Assembly (NCBI RefSeq): GCF_026210795.1
Contig: NC_089430.1
Span: 1,612,001-1,676,000 of the forward strand
Length of the DNA: 64,000 nt
From: Rhizophagus irregularis
Lineage: Eukaryota; Glomeromycota; Glomeromycetes; Glomerales; Glomeraceae
Direction: 5' to 3'
Under the pieces are notes generated by a model. It did not search any database. It had not been told where the DNA came from and saw only the letters and a program-made list of their open reading frames with translations. Shown here in pieces: positions 11,519-23,024 of the stretch. Position 1 is the first letter of the stretch. Each line of letters starts with the position of its first letter. The position numbers and the translations under genes are program-made.

Positions 11519-11898
11519 ATTAATTTTCTTTTTCTCTAGATTTATACACTGTCATAGTACAGAAATTGGTATTACGGGGCTATATTGTAGATCATTTAAA
11601 GTGAATAGTCTATCAACCAATCCAAATGATCGGACATAGTTTATAAGCTGCACAAAATTCAGCCAAGAGACATGTTGATCATTTGGATTGGGTGCTAAAA
11701 ATCCCGGGTTCAGCACTTCAGCGATCTGATAATAAATAGCTTGTCAAATATGGAAATACAACAAATGTGTTCCATTTATCGACATCGTAACAAAAATTCT
11801 CATTTTTATATTCCCCATTAGGGTCATAAATCTTTATACTATGAATTTTAGCATATTATGAATCAACGCCAATATCGATCAACTTCAAAAGAGTAACA

Positions 11899-11906
11899 TA
11901 TATAAG
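11899..11906 (+). promoter_or_regulatory. TATA box of the GNAT gene
   Basis: TATATAAG lies 62-69 bp before the GNAT start codon. The same TATATAAG word precedes the HMG-box gene at 25477 and the second SAM gene. Confidence 0.45.
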
Positions 11907-11967
11907 TGGTGAATTTAGTCTCCCCTCGAAAAATTACATATCTTTTGTAAGATAACTTGGACGAAAA

Positions 11968-12555
11968 ATGACCGCACAAGACTATAGCAAGAAGAATTAC
12001 GTTGCTGATAAAACTCTCAACAATGATTATATTACCAAACGAGTTCTAACAACTGGTCCAGTTCTAGAGGTGCAACGTGCTACATTTAGCAATCTGTACA
12101 TGCGATCTTTTTCCCTTGCATATCGCGATTTGCAACTTGACCTACCGCAGGAACAAACTTTAGGTTCGTTTCTTGAACATTCCTTTAATGCTACTTGGTC
12201 TCTAATACAGTCAGGAAAACTACAATTATGGGTCGAAGTTTCTAGAGACTCTTCGGAGCTCATGGTTGGTTTCATGTGTATCCAAACGAAAGACGATATC
12301 TGTTATATCGAGCAGTTTGTAGTTCATCCAGATTTCCAACGCATTAAGATTGGTTCGAGTCTCCTCAAAGTAATCGAAGAGCGCTACCGCCTCATCTGGC
12401 TGCATACGCGTCATATTAATGAAGTTGCAATTTCATTCTACACGCGACATGGCTTTATTCGCTCAGATGTTGATGACGATGATTCGGTGTATCCCATTGA
12501 ATTTCCCTCACGTTCTTCAAAAACTTATTTGCTGATGAAAAAAGTGATATCTTAA
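11968..12555 (+). CDS. GNAT-family N-acetyltransferase, 195 aa
   Basis: A single-exon gene. The C-terminal half has the GNAT fold signature: motif A CYIEQFVVHPDFQRIKIG (about 112-130), ending in an R-x-x-x-G-S acetyl-CoA-binding turn (family norm Q/R-x-x-G-x-G/A), followed by SSLLKVIEERY, and motif B EVAISFYTRHGFIRS (about 151-165), with the usual aromatic residues before a Gly-Phe. It would transfer acetyl from acetyl-CoA to an amine; the substrate (protein, polyamine or small molecule) cannot be told. No signal peptide. The start is preceded by a TATA-like box. A broken copy lies about 4.2 kb upstream in the same orientation. Confidence 0.85.
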   Translation: MTAQDYSKKNYVADKTLNNDYITKRVLTTGPVLEVQRATFSNLYMRSFSLAYRDLQLDLPQEQTLGSFLEHSFNATWSLIQSGKLQLWVEVSRDSSELMVGFMCIQTKDDICYIEQFVVHPDFQRIKIGSSLLKVIEERYRLIWLHTRHINEVAISFYTRHGFIRSDVDDDDSVYPIEFPSRSSKTYLLMKKVIS

Positions 12556-13369
12556 TAGCGAATAAAGATTTGTTAGGATTAGATCAATTTCAAAAGGAAA
12601 AATATGACTTTAATGAGTAGCAGTTTTATTTAATAACTATAATTAAACTGATAATGTATAATGTATTTGTATTTTAATTCAATGTAGTTTTTATTATAAA
12701 TTGAGAAATAAACATATTACTAAAAAAATCTTTTCATCTTATTTCAGGATATAAATAAATAATACTAGAGATACATCTTATAAACTATTTAGATTTAATG
12801 ACGTTTACTGTGAATAGCATATACTGCGGTAGAATATTTACACAACCCAAAAGATTTTCGGTAACGTGATTTGAAGAATTTTATTGGTCAGATTTTTTTC
12901 GTACTTTATATTCTAAACAAAATATACAATAAATCTTTCTCTTTTCTTTTTATTATTTTCTGTGTCAACGAACAGAATTTTGTGTTCTTAAAAGATCGTG
13001 TATGTTAGATGTTACAAGTCTTGTGCAACCGGATAAAAATTTGTTTCTGTTTTATTTCATTCGAGTGTTGAAAATTAACCCCGATAAAATAAACAAATTC
13101 ATGATCAAGTAATCATGTCAGATACGAAAGATGCCCTTTATAAAGCCTATCTATAACTAATATTTTATAATTGTTAATTTTACAATAATATTACGTTTAT
13201 ATATATTCGGTAGAAGAGCGATAAATGATTGACTTTGACATGACTTTTTATTCGATTCCTTTTTTTGAGATAAATATCAATATAATAACATTTCATCATC
13301 ATGGGTTAGTTGGGTTACCAAATTTCTCAAAACTTTAATATAATGCATATACGTGAGGAGTTCAGGAGT
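12556..13369. other. Intergenic; first 300 bp shared with the broken GNAT copy
   Basis: The 3' flank to about 12840 is duplicated at 7880-8145. Beyond that I see only AT-rich sequence. Confidence 0.6.
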
Positions 13370-14095
13370 AGTTCAGGTCTAAGAGTAGTCCGTTGTACGC
13401 ATTTCTTCAGCAGGGCTGGAATTAAGATAATGTAAGATAATGTTAGCTAATATCTAGAAAGGTAATAAAATTTTGACCGGTATTATTCATAAGAGGCAAT
13501 TTTCCCCTTTCTAACGCATGGCCATTTTATGTATATTTCAAGGCACGTTACATAACATATGATTACACATTGATTAAATAAATGATAAATCATATATTCC
13601 CTCTCAACGCACTCTAGCGTTGCGGCAGTATTTTAAGTCCACCAAAAATTGAATAAAATCATGGTTTGTGTTATACTAAAATATTATAACCTATTTTGTA
13701 TTAATATATTTGAAATTATTGTACTATTTTAAATTTTTATTTTTATAAATTTTTAAATTTTAACAAAAAAAATATACCTAAGATGGTGGTATGGAAGTGT
13801 GTCTAGATGATTGTCCGTTGTATTCGCTGGAAGTCCCTTGTACTCCTAGGCTGGGGTGGGTTAATATAAATACTGGTCTAGCCACCATAGTAGTACGAGA
13901 TGAGGATGAATGGGGGTATTGGCTGGCCTGGAATTTGGGTCCTTGAGATTTACAGGTTGGGGTAGTATACGGAAGGCCGCGTGGTATAGGTTCGCCTGTT
14001 ATGTGGATGGTCTTAATACCTGCAATCTGACGTGTAGCTAATGGCCTACATCCACGTAATGATGATAAGTACCGGCCCTAATGAAACACTACAAA
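13370..14095. repeat. GC-rich island with TE-like fragments
   Basis: About 13785-14090 is visibly G+C-richer than the flanks and contains no ORF of note. The word TACGCATTTCTTCAG-AGGGC at about 13396 is the inverse of a block inside the repeats at 18588 and 30535, so part of this is TE-derived. GTCCGTTGTA occurs twice (about 13388 and 13812). An AGGGC(C/T)GG word near 13411 and its inverse near 14073 could be the ends of one element, but I find no target duplication. Confidence 0.4.
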
Positions 14096-14956
14096 TAAAT
14101 TTTAACAAAAAAAAAAATAAATTAGAGATAAAAAAAGAATAAAATCAGAATATTTGTCACGGATTAAAATATTGGCATTCCCTTCATCTTCGATATAGAT
14201 CTCCGAAATTATCTACACAAGAATGTTTCGATGCTTCTTTTCTTTTTATTTTGTTATTCAATACCTTCTGTTGTCGCCAGAACTGTCACGTGACAGCCGA
14301 CCAAATGAATCGACTTCGTTTTAATCATCTTTTTCCAAATAATTCGTCAATTGATTTCGCTTGGAGACCGTCGTGAGTTCCATCTTTAATTGAATTTTCA
14401 AGCATTTTGTCTTCATTAGGGAAAATATAAGATTAAGTATTATAAATTTTTCCCAAAAGCAGCCTATATTATTTTGCTTCGCTTATTATTCTATCCGTAT
14501 CTTCATCCTTGTAATTTCCTTTAGTTCTTTAATTAATTGTCATGCAAATACGAATTTGAGATAATTTTTTTCATTTTCATAAGTGCCTAGTTACTGTAAA
14601 CCTGCTTTTTGATAGTAAAGTTATCTAAGTGTGGATTTAAGTGAATTTTTGCTCTATTTGATACTTGAATTAATATTTAACTCTAGGTCATATCACGTTG
14701 GGTGTACCATCAACTAATTAGTTTAGTTTTGCCGGTTATGAATTGAATACCGGATATCTTAGATTCATTCAGATATTTTAACTTTATTTTCTGATATTAA
14801 TAAATTACATCTCGGAAAGTAATTTATCTGCGCACACTTTGAAATAGAAGCCATTAAAATTTCCGAAATTTTAAAAATTCAATAAACCATGCATTATTAT
14901 TAGTCTTTATGCAATAGTGAAAGATTAGACAAATACACGAGTACCCAAAGAATAAC
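14096..14956. other. Intergenic, no gene seen
   Basis: AT-rich. Contains CTGTCACGTGACAG at about 14284, a perfect 14-bp palindrome around the bHLH core CACGTG. Confidence 0.5.
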
Positions 14957-14964
14957 GTAATACC

Positions 14965-15819
14965 TAGTGCTCCTACCGGGTCGGATTCGGTCGGGTTTGG
15001 AGAATATATCCGACTCGACCCGGCAAAAATAGAAATGATCCGATTTTAACCCGACCCGAGTATATTTAATTCGAATAACCCGGGTTAAACCCGAAATTTT
15101 AGTAATTTTCATTGCTGTATGCTTAGTAATATATCAAAAATATTTTTTCAACCATAATTTCTTCAATAACGCAAGGTAATTGATCTAAAAGATGATCATA
15201 TAGGTCACACAACTTTTTATTATTAAAATTAAAGCTAAGCACGAATTTAAAGATATCTTCAATTTCTGTTTATTTATTGCTTTATATTTGAACTATGAAA
15301 TCGAAATTGTATCACTTGCTTTAACAGAAATTTGACTATATTTTATGACTGCCAGGACTCTAAACACATGCATGCTCTAATTGTATCTGCTTTAAGACTA
15401 CATCTTTTTGCAGCTATCAAATCGGTTCCACCGGCAAATACTCTTTCTACTGGAACGCTGGTTGCTTTATTAATTATCAAAATAAACTTATTAGCTAATG
15501 TAATATTAATAATTAATAATAATTCATACACATATCTGTAATTGCAAGGTGTCTTTAGCAATTTTCGCTATACTACCTCATTCATCTAACAAAATTATAT
15601 AAAATTAATTAATATTAACGCGTAATCAATATGTGATCAGTGATTTTAATGATTATCCGAGTCTAATTCGGGTCAAAACCCGAGTCAAGGAAATGAATAA
15701 CCCGACCCGACGGGTCGGGTCATGCGGGTCACGGGTTATTAAAATTGTTAGTACCGACCCGATTTAAAATTCACTCGGGTTGAATTATCCGGGTTAGACC
15801 CGAATTTTGCGGAGCACTA
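14965..15819. mobile_element. hAT-superfamily deletion derivative, 855 bp
   Basis: Terminal inverted repeats TAGTGCTCC (14965-14973) and GGAGCACTA (15811-15819) are flanked by identical 8-bp direct repeats GTAATACC at 14957-14964 and 15820-15827. An 8-bp duplication and a TA-G-G-like TIR are hallmarks of hAT transposons. Both subterminal regions are packed with ACCCGA/TCGGGT motifs (about 14977-15095 and 15657-15805), as expected for transposase-binding repeats. The interior keeps a piece of hAT transposase on the minus strand. Non-autonomous. Confidence 0.88.
15343..15561 (-). pseudogene. hAT transposase C-terminal dimerisation-domain remnant
   Basis: The minus strand reads ATSVPVERVFAGGTDLI.. 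and CSLKADTIRACMCLESW.. (about 15352-15470), the conserved C-terminal block of hAT transposases (S-x-x-x-E-R-x-F-S-x-G...I..R..L..). The N-terminal DNA-binding and catalytic parts are missing, so it is a relic inside the 855-bp element. Confidence 0.8.
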
Positions 15820-15827
15820 GTAATACC

Positions 15828-16124
15828 TCGCTTTTTGAAAATACTAAAGAAAATCATTTTTTTCTTATTGAGAAGTATCTAAAAAAACTAAAAAGGCTTG
15901 AATTATTTATTTATTTATTTTTTTGAAAAGGGAGGTATCATATGAAAAAAACAACTATTTGGAGCGTTCTCACAGAAATTGGATGAAAACAATAAGTAGA
16001 ATCTAGAGTTATGGACGTGTGAATTTTAACAGGGATTACTATAAATTATAATGATCGTCAAAAAAAATCTCTAATAATAATAAACTTTTATACATAAGTT
16101 TTATGGTACACCCCATGCATAGTA
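15828..16124. other. AT-rich intergenic stretch
   Basis: Nothing gene-like seen. Confidence 0.5.
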
Positions 16125-16310
16125 ATTCGGGCAGAATTATTTATCGGTTCCACACAAAATATTTTTCTAAAAAAAAATAAAAAATAAAAAAGGAATTCTG
16201 GCCAGCATTATAAAATGACCCGAATTACAATATCCGTAAATATTTTTTAACGAATAACGGATGTGAACTCTGGATTCAATTAATAATATAATATAATTTA
16301 AAAATTCAAC
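16125..16310. repeat. Dispersed repeat, copy 2 (MITE-like)
   Basis: Ends GTAATTCGGG (about 16127) and CCCGAATTAC (about 16219) are inverted repeats, and the right arm extends through CCAGCATTATAAAATGA. The left arm lacks about 17 bp of that. The same blocks occur at 2405-2640. Confidence 0.55.
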
Positions 16311-16761
16311 TATCAATACAAAAGTATTTTGTTTTTGCTTTAAAAGGATTTTGTAGTCATAGTATACTGTATTTATTGGTAATGTACAATATTACATAAT
16401 TTAATTATTTTTCTTAATCGTTTAATACTACAAATAAAGTTTTTGCATTCGCATCTTAAAGACTTTGATTAAAAAATTAAAAAATTTACCGATTAAATAT
16501 GATTAACTTTGTTTTCAAAGCAATAGTTTCGTTCGTTTATTATTATTCATTTAATAAGTTTCTTTTATTAAGCAAAAGTGATGCGACACTTTATCAATTT
16601 CAACTTAAAATTTCGACATTTTATGACATTTTAGAATCAAAGATCTGTGACTTATTATAAACTTTATTATTTCAGAAGTGGAAGATAAATAATATTAAAA
16701 TGAACAAGTAGAAAAAACACAATATGTTATAATTAACATAATTAACATCTACTAATTTGAA

Positions 16762-17556
16762 TCAATATTCCTGAACTTCTAAGAATTTTTTTCCTGTATT
16801 GTATGGATCATATTTATCATCACTAGCAATGATTTGAATATCATTAGTCCGACCATTTTTGTCAAAATAATAACCAATCTTTTCGTATGGTTTCATTTCT
16901 CTCGATTTCAAAGGATTAGCTTGATTGTCTGGGTTAACTCGGTTGACTCGGTTACGTACGTTGCGGTTGGCATTGGGTAATTTGTGTAATTTGTCAAATT
17001 TGTCGATTGCCTCTTGGATTGTTTTATTGTCTGAATTGACTGAGTCATTTAAGTTGCTTTTATTCGGGTTACCTTCGACTTCGGTTGTATCAGGGGTCAT
17101 GCTTCCTTGGGATGTTTTACTGTCTGTGCTGACTGACTCATCTGAGTCATTTTTGTTTTCATCCGAGTTATCTTTAACTTCGGTTGCATCAGGGACCATG
17201 CTATTATAAGTATTGATGACTTCATAGATACTTGTATCATATTTAAGCATAAAAAGACGTAATGTGCTGGAAGAAATATTAAACAAAGGTTTCAGCCTTT
17301 TCGTAACTTGATGCCTAAGTACATCAACCGCGTCTTTTTTATTAGCCTTAAGCACGATGACATCATATTGTTCAGCTATATAATAGCCATCATCAGGCGG
17401 ATGTTTGGTAATATTAGCTACTAATTTGAGGTTTGTTAATCTTTCATTTTTAGAATGTCTTGCAAGTTCTGAGATATCACTCTGATAGTATCTCGTGGGA
17501 AGAAAGATACAGTTGAAAGTGAGAATATCCTCATCATCAGCTGTCATATTTTGCAT
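16762..17556 (-). CDS. Hypothetical protein, 264 aa, Ser/Asn/Asp-rich with an internal repeat
   Basis: A single open frame starting at ATG 17554-17556. The first ~115 residues look folded (ILTFNCIFLPTRYYQSDISE.., YDVIVLKANKKDAVDVLRHQ..). Residues about 120-190 contain two copies of a unit reading S-M-V/T-PD-A/T-TEVxxN..SVxxDxKT, acidic and probably disordered. The C-terminal part (PYEKIGYYFDKNGRTNDIQI) may be a small domain. No signal peptide or membrane helix. I do not recognise the family. Upstream is AT-rich, and no intron is needed. Confidence 0.6.
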   Translation of the reverse strand: MQNMTADDEDILTFNCIFLPTRYYQSDISELARHSKNERLTNLKLVANITKHPPDDGYYIAEQYDVIVLKANKKDAVDVLRHQVTKRLKPLFNISSSTLRLFMLKYDTSIYEVINTYNSMVPDATEVKDNSDENKNDSDESVSTDSKTSQGSMTPDTTEVEGNPNKSNLNDSVNSDNKTIQEAIDKFDKLHKLPNANRNVRNRVNRVNPDNQANPLKSREMKPYEKIGYYFDKNGRTNDIQIIASDDKYDPYNTGKKFLEVQEY

Positions 17557-18585
17557 TTTCTAGGAAATACTGTATGTTTTTATATATGAAGACTTACGAT
17601 TTATAGTGTACAGTATGTACTCTAAAGTAAATGATATCGCTGGGTCAATTTTTTCGTCCTATTTTTATACAAAAAAATTCTAATATTATTAATTATCGCA
17701 ATGATTAACTTTTTAAGGGTTGTTACAAAGAATTAAAAATTTTTTGGTTTATTCTTTCTTTAACGGGACATTTGAAAGTGTTATTGAACTTAATGAATGA
17801 CGAAATAGTTGCTTAACTTAATAGAAAAATTTCCATAATTTGTTTCATGGAAAAAAATGATTAAGATCGATTCCATTCTATTTTTTTTTAAGGAAAAATC
17901 GGAAAAGACTTACGAATCGAAAAAATTTAATTCATAAAGAGATAATCAGTATGTAAGATCAGACTTCAGACAATCAACTGCGCTTAATAATTTAAATGGT
18001 TATTTAAGCCTAATGAAAAAATTTTCATATTTTGTTTTCGTAAAAAAAGTGTATGATTAAACCAATTTGATTTAATTTGTTCTATAATCGATATATCGTT
18101 ATCGTGGAATACAAATATACTATATAAATTCATATCATTATAAATATCATATACAGGGGTTATACTTTTTCCTTTTTAATTTGGTTACTGTAGCTTGAGA
18201 AATACTGTTTAAATGATAAACCAAATCGATTATAATTCATATGCATCTTATGCATATGGTATTATAAAGAATCCAAATAAGTACAATTTTACAAAGGAAT
18301 AATTGGACTTCGTACTTGTGTGACTTATTGACATAAATTTAAGCAACCATACGATTCCCTTCAAATTTTAATGAACAACTATGATAGGAAATATCTATAA
18401 TATCTATGCATACAAAAATCTCCGGAATTTATTCCCTTTGTAACAAAAAAAAAATAAAAACAGCCTTACCGCCTTTTTTGGAATTATTGATTATGTAATG
18501 TAACAAAAATAAAAATAAAAATAAAAACAAACTTTTTCGGAGTGTAAATTGCGAAATATCATTTGAAATTTATGGTTGTCCAAGT
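17557..18585. other. AT-rich intergenic stretch
   Basis: No gene seen. A TATGCAT..ATGCATA inverted word lies near 18240. Confidence 0.5.
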
Positions 18586-18587
18586 AA

Positions 18588-18778
18588 TATTTTTTGGGGA
18601 GTACCAGGACCCGAGCTATACATAGAAAGGTCAGGTCCTGTAGATCGCTTCCATTTGTGATAATGCCCCGACCAGCATTACATAGTGCCGGCCCTGAAGA
18701 AATGCGTAGAGCTAATAGTAAATGTGTACCGATCTCCCCTGACCTATTTATAGTCCTGGAGTACCGTGAAAAATCGAT
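18588..18778. repeat. Inverted-ended ~190-bp repeat, copy 1
   Basis: The ends pair: GTACCAGGACCCGAGCTATA.. (about 18600) against ..TATAGTCCTGGAGTAC, and the next words AAAGGTCAGG and CCTGACCTAT also pair. The core (GATCGCTTCCATTTGTG, CCGACCAGCATTACATAGTG, AGAAATGCGTAGAG) is shared with 30535-30737. It is a MITE or a structured non-coding repeat. Confidence 0.65.
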
Positions 18779-18969
18779 CATCGCGGATTCGGTCTAATGT
18801 TATTTTCCTAAATTACTTGAACTCTATTTACGTGAATGCATTTATTCATTAACCTTCGATAGCAGTTCAATAATGAAATATTAATGTACGCATTTTCTTA
18901 ATATTATGTCTGATTATTATTGCACATTATTACGTACTTATTATCTTTAAAAAAAAAATTTCCAGCAAA

Positions 18970-20900
18970 TTCTCTTGACTTTACGCCTCATTATCTCAAG
19001 CGTCAGCATCTAGAATAATCCAAGAGCATTTAATGGGACAACTTGTTACGTAACACATATTGATAATCATAGGCCCTCAGAAACTCAAGATATGCGGAAG
19101 GATGACGTGATTGCTCTTTTTACGTAGATAGATGAAGACTACAATGGGCTTGATAAAAAAACCAGTTTGAAAATTTATCACTGCTGAAAAAAAAAATATT
19201 TATTGATTTTAAATGACTTTAAATTACAATTAATATGTCTCATCAAAAATATTCAAACTATTTCTGAAAAGACGCATCATCAGTTCAACTTGTTGGATTT
19301 TACAGCGCAATAAAGTTTTTGTAAGTTTTTTAATTTTTTTTTCTTTAATAATGTGCATATGTGAGACTATTAAGATGCTTTACTTGTTATATACGGTAAT
19401 GCAGATACTTCCCGTGATTCTACAATAGCTCCGACCGATAAGTTCATAGGAAACGAATAGTATGAATACTCTTTTGTTATTAAATGGTATAGATGGTTGT
19501 TCAGATCTGGAAAGAAAATTATGCGTGACATTTCTACATTGGTAATTGTTTTATTATTTATCATAAACAATCTATGACCTCTATTTTAGATGTCCGATCA
19601 TCATCAAATATGTTTAATGAGCGAACGTGATCTTGAAAGTATAGATCAGAAGGAAAGCACTTGAAGGTGTGTATTATAAATTCTGTGTCTATTCTCATAT
19701 TTGGAAGCAAACGTGTTGTTTTCTAATTCAAGTATTGATAATGAATTTGTACCTTAACAAAGTAGAATGAGGTGTCTACCTACTTTTGATGTACTGTATA
19801 TGAAGCGATGAGAGTGTAAATAAAAACTATTCTTAGATGATATGTCAAACATTCGTGGGTTTTTTTAATTTGAAGCAATATCGTCTAAGGGTATATATAT
19901 ATATATATAACGATGATTATATAATCAATTACGTATGTTGGATTCCAGTATGATTGATTATTTTAAATAAGGTATACATCTCATTCTTTCAGAAATTTGT
20001 TCGTTTATGCACATAAATAATATGATTTTTGATGTTCGAATGCTGATCTATGGCAAGTTTAGCCTTTTTAAAGCCAATTTCGTTTATGGCTTAGCAAGTA
20101 TTTAGAAATCTCTGTAGGAAGAACCTGTTCAATACTAATACTAATTCGCTGTTATGCCAGGACATTTTTTTCAATGTTCAACGTTTTAAGATACACAAAT
20201 TATTTTGATGATGAACCGGATATATTCAAGTAATTATCCATCAAATCTTCCAAGTTGTCAATATTTATTTCTCATCACTCATTTTCTTTGTATTTAAATG
20301 ATTTTCAGGCTTGATTTGTACCGTTATTAAATTTGCTGAGAAGTTTGTTATTGAATTATCTAGATTAGGTATGATTCTAAGTGTTAACGACCAAGCTAGC
20401 AACTCTGATCACAATGCGCGCAAGATAACATGATTTTTTGGTGGTTATGGAATTAAATTGCATTGTAAGTCGTAATTATTTAATTAATCAAGATTCAAGA
20501 ATGTACAGTACACTACCTGTTTTCGTGTTTGAATTAAAGAGGGATGTGATGATGAAAATTTGATTTCTATATTTTTAGTGATTTCAATAAGCTAGAGCTT
20601 GAACTCGTATTCGTGAAACTCGAGGTGATGAGTTCCCAAATTCTAGGATTTGGAAAGAAAATTAGAATATATAAAAGGTAAGGACAGTCTTAATCATTAT
20701 TTTGTCAGATCAAAGGCTCTGAGTGTGTTTAACTTCTATCTTTATGACCTTAATCAAAGGAGAATGAAAATTTTCTTATGAATGTGCTGACGATCACAGT
20801 ATACTATTGTGCTCAAGAAGTTTTTCATACTCAAACTGACCTAAAATTATTACGTGATCATCGATCAAAAATTTCAATCACGTTTAATTAGTCTCGTATA
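18970..20900 (+). pseudogene. Decayed multi-exon coding region, family unknown
   Basis: There is no long ORF, but many pieces in one orientation read like protein: HRPSETQDMRKDDVIALFT (about 19073), IDEDYNGLDKKTSLKIYHC, ALLVIYGNADTSRDSTIAPT (about 19377), VIKWYRWLFRSGKKIMRDIS (about 19480), then across a plausible 48-nt intron MSDHHQICLMSERDLESIDQ (about 19589), LICTVIKFAEKFVIELSRLG (about 20312) and DFNKLELELVFVKLEVMSSQ (about 20580, bounded by TTTTTAG and AAAAG|GTAAGG). Single stops interrupt several of them. It could be an old gene or a short-exon gene whose introns I cannot place. Family not recognised. Confidence 0.4.
19892..19909. repeat. (TA)n microsatellite
   Basis: About nine TA dinucleotides in a row. 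Confidence 0.8.
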
Positions 20901-21256
20901 ATGAGGTTGAATCACATTCTTGCCAAATCGATTAGCTGATGATGATTCAAGCTTTTAACAATCAAAGTATTTATCGACATTTTGATTATTAGAGTAGACG
21001 CTTCTTGATGCTTTTTTCTAAAGGAGGGTGGGTTTGCGAGAGGTGGTTTATTTGAATGAATATTTAACTCTAAGCCATGTCACGTAGCCAAATTCTTTAA
21101 AGCCGTCATTATATCATTTTTAATCATATTTTAGGTATATCATATATTAGTAGGTCTCACGAGTCACGACGTCGGACAAAAATTTTCGGAAACATATGGC
21201 TGATCGTTGTATCGTTTCATTTTTATGTCTAAGCATTAATTTATTTGTTAATCTTT

Positions 21257-21430
21257 CTATCTTTTCATCTTTCTACGATGTTGGTAGGCATATTCTTTGT
21301 TCATTTGCTGCGCCTCCCGCAGTAAGTCTCGTAATTCGCCTTTTTGGTCTGCTGAGAAGGCTATTTCTTCATACATGGAATGTGCTGTTTCTTCACCAAC
21401 CTTAATAGCAACTCTACATCTTCAGAGCTA
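21257..21430 (-). pseudogene. Coding-like fragment, coiled-coil type
   Basis: The minus strand reads VGEETAHSMYEEIAFSADQK followed by GELRDLLREAQQMNKEYAYQ and HRRKMKR, then stop TAG at 21257-21259. Charged heptad-like composition and normal codon use suggest a true C-terminal exon or a fragment of one. Upstream (higher coordinates) is AT-rich with no partner exon found. The plus-strand frame over the same bases is its shadow. Confidence 0.4.
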
Positions 21431-23024
21431 AAATAAGATAAATGGCTTATTGAAAAAAATTGAAAATTTTGTCTAAATTATTCACAGTAAGTTTCTAAGC
21501 ATTTTCCAATAAAGTCCGCACGCACTTTTTTCATAATATAAGTTCGCAAACTGAATTTTGTCTAAATTTAAATTCAATTCGAAACTTTCCAGCTTATTTT
21601 GTTGATAAAATATATATCTAAAAATTTTTAAAAATTTTTTGATCAAATTACTATTTGGACAAAAGCGTTGGGCGCCCTAATTTTGATTAATTTGCTCAAA
21701 AACGTACATAATAATAATAATTAAAATTTCAATATGTGATAAAGTAAACTCTAAGAAATACATATGTATAATTTTACGTTACTAATCTTCATATAACTAC
21801 AAAAATTAGTAGTAAAAAAAAAACATTTGTATTATAGCTATCTAAAATTAAACAAGCAGATGGCATTGTTATTTTTTTTTTTAAGATACGAAAATTTATA
21901 TTAATTATTTATTAAGCAATAAGTTTTAAATGGTAAAAGAATTTACAATCATTCGTACAATTTTAAAATAGTGTAAATTTTTTACAATTTAGTTTTTCCT
22001 TTTTTTTACAATTATTTTACACAGTCGACATAGTAATACAGTATGTAAGCCAGCAATATGAAAATCAATACTTATACTTACTGGATTTGATTGATTAAAT
22101 TTCAGGTATTAATATTATGTACAATTTCCGATTACTTTTGTCCAAGTAGTGTATCACACGCTAACAAAAAAAATCTATTTTTAAAACAATTTCATTAATA
22201 AACAAACAAACAATAACGAAAAAAATAAATGAATAAACAAATAAATTCATAAATGGTTATGTGCCAAAAATTCCTATCATTTCTACTTGATTAAATGTCA
22301 AATTTGTCTCTAATATTAACTATATATAAAATGTGCTTAACAAAAAATGATACATGATCAGCACAATAATGATTATAATTATTATTCTGGGCTAGAAAAT
22401 AGCATAATACAGTATAGGCGGTGCGGTGCTGTGCCATAATAAGTATCACAAATGGAATGTTCCCGATTGACATCTATTTTTATCTACAAATAAGAATAAA
22501 GGAATCCAAAAAAATTTTTCCAAACAATGCTATAATTGGTAGTAGATACTATACTATTTCAAACTACTGATTTAAAGAAATTATTAATGAAATGAACAGA
22601 ATATAATGTTTATGTATGATATTGTAGAATTATTAAGATGTTTTAATAATAGTTTGCTTATCAAACCATAATTATTTATTATGTTGAAAATTACACAAAG
22701 TTAATAATTAAGCGAAAAAAAAAATGTAATTTAAAAAAGCTGAATTTAATTTACATTGGATAATTCTGTCTAGAATATATCAACTAGAGACACTCTTAGA
22801 ATTCATATCTTACAATCTTAGAAATTTTACTTAGGTATATAACTTATATCTAAATTTCGCAAACATTTAATAATTTGATTGTTGTTTATTATAGAGCTAA
22901 TTAAATTTTAAAATTATTGTATTCATCAATATTATATAGGTATTAAGGCGCTAAGCATACTTAAATACCGAAGTATATATTTACATGAATATTTATTAAA
23001 TATCTAATTGTTCAAAAGCATATC
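21431..23024. other. AT-rich intergenic stretch
   Basis: Long poly-A/T runs. No gene-like frame seen. Confidence 0.55.
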
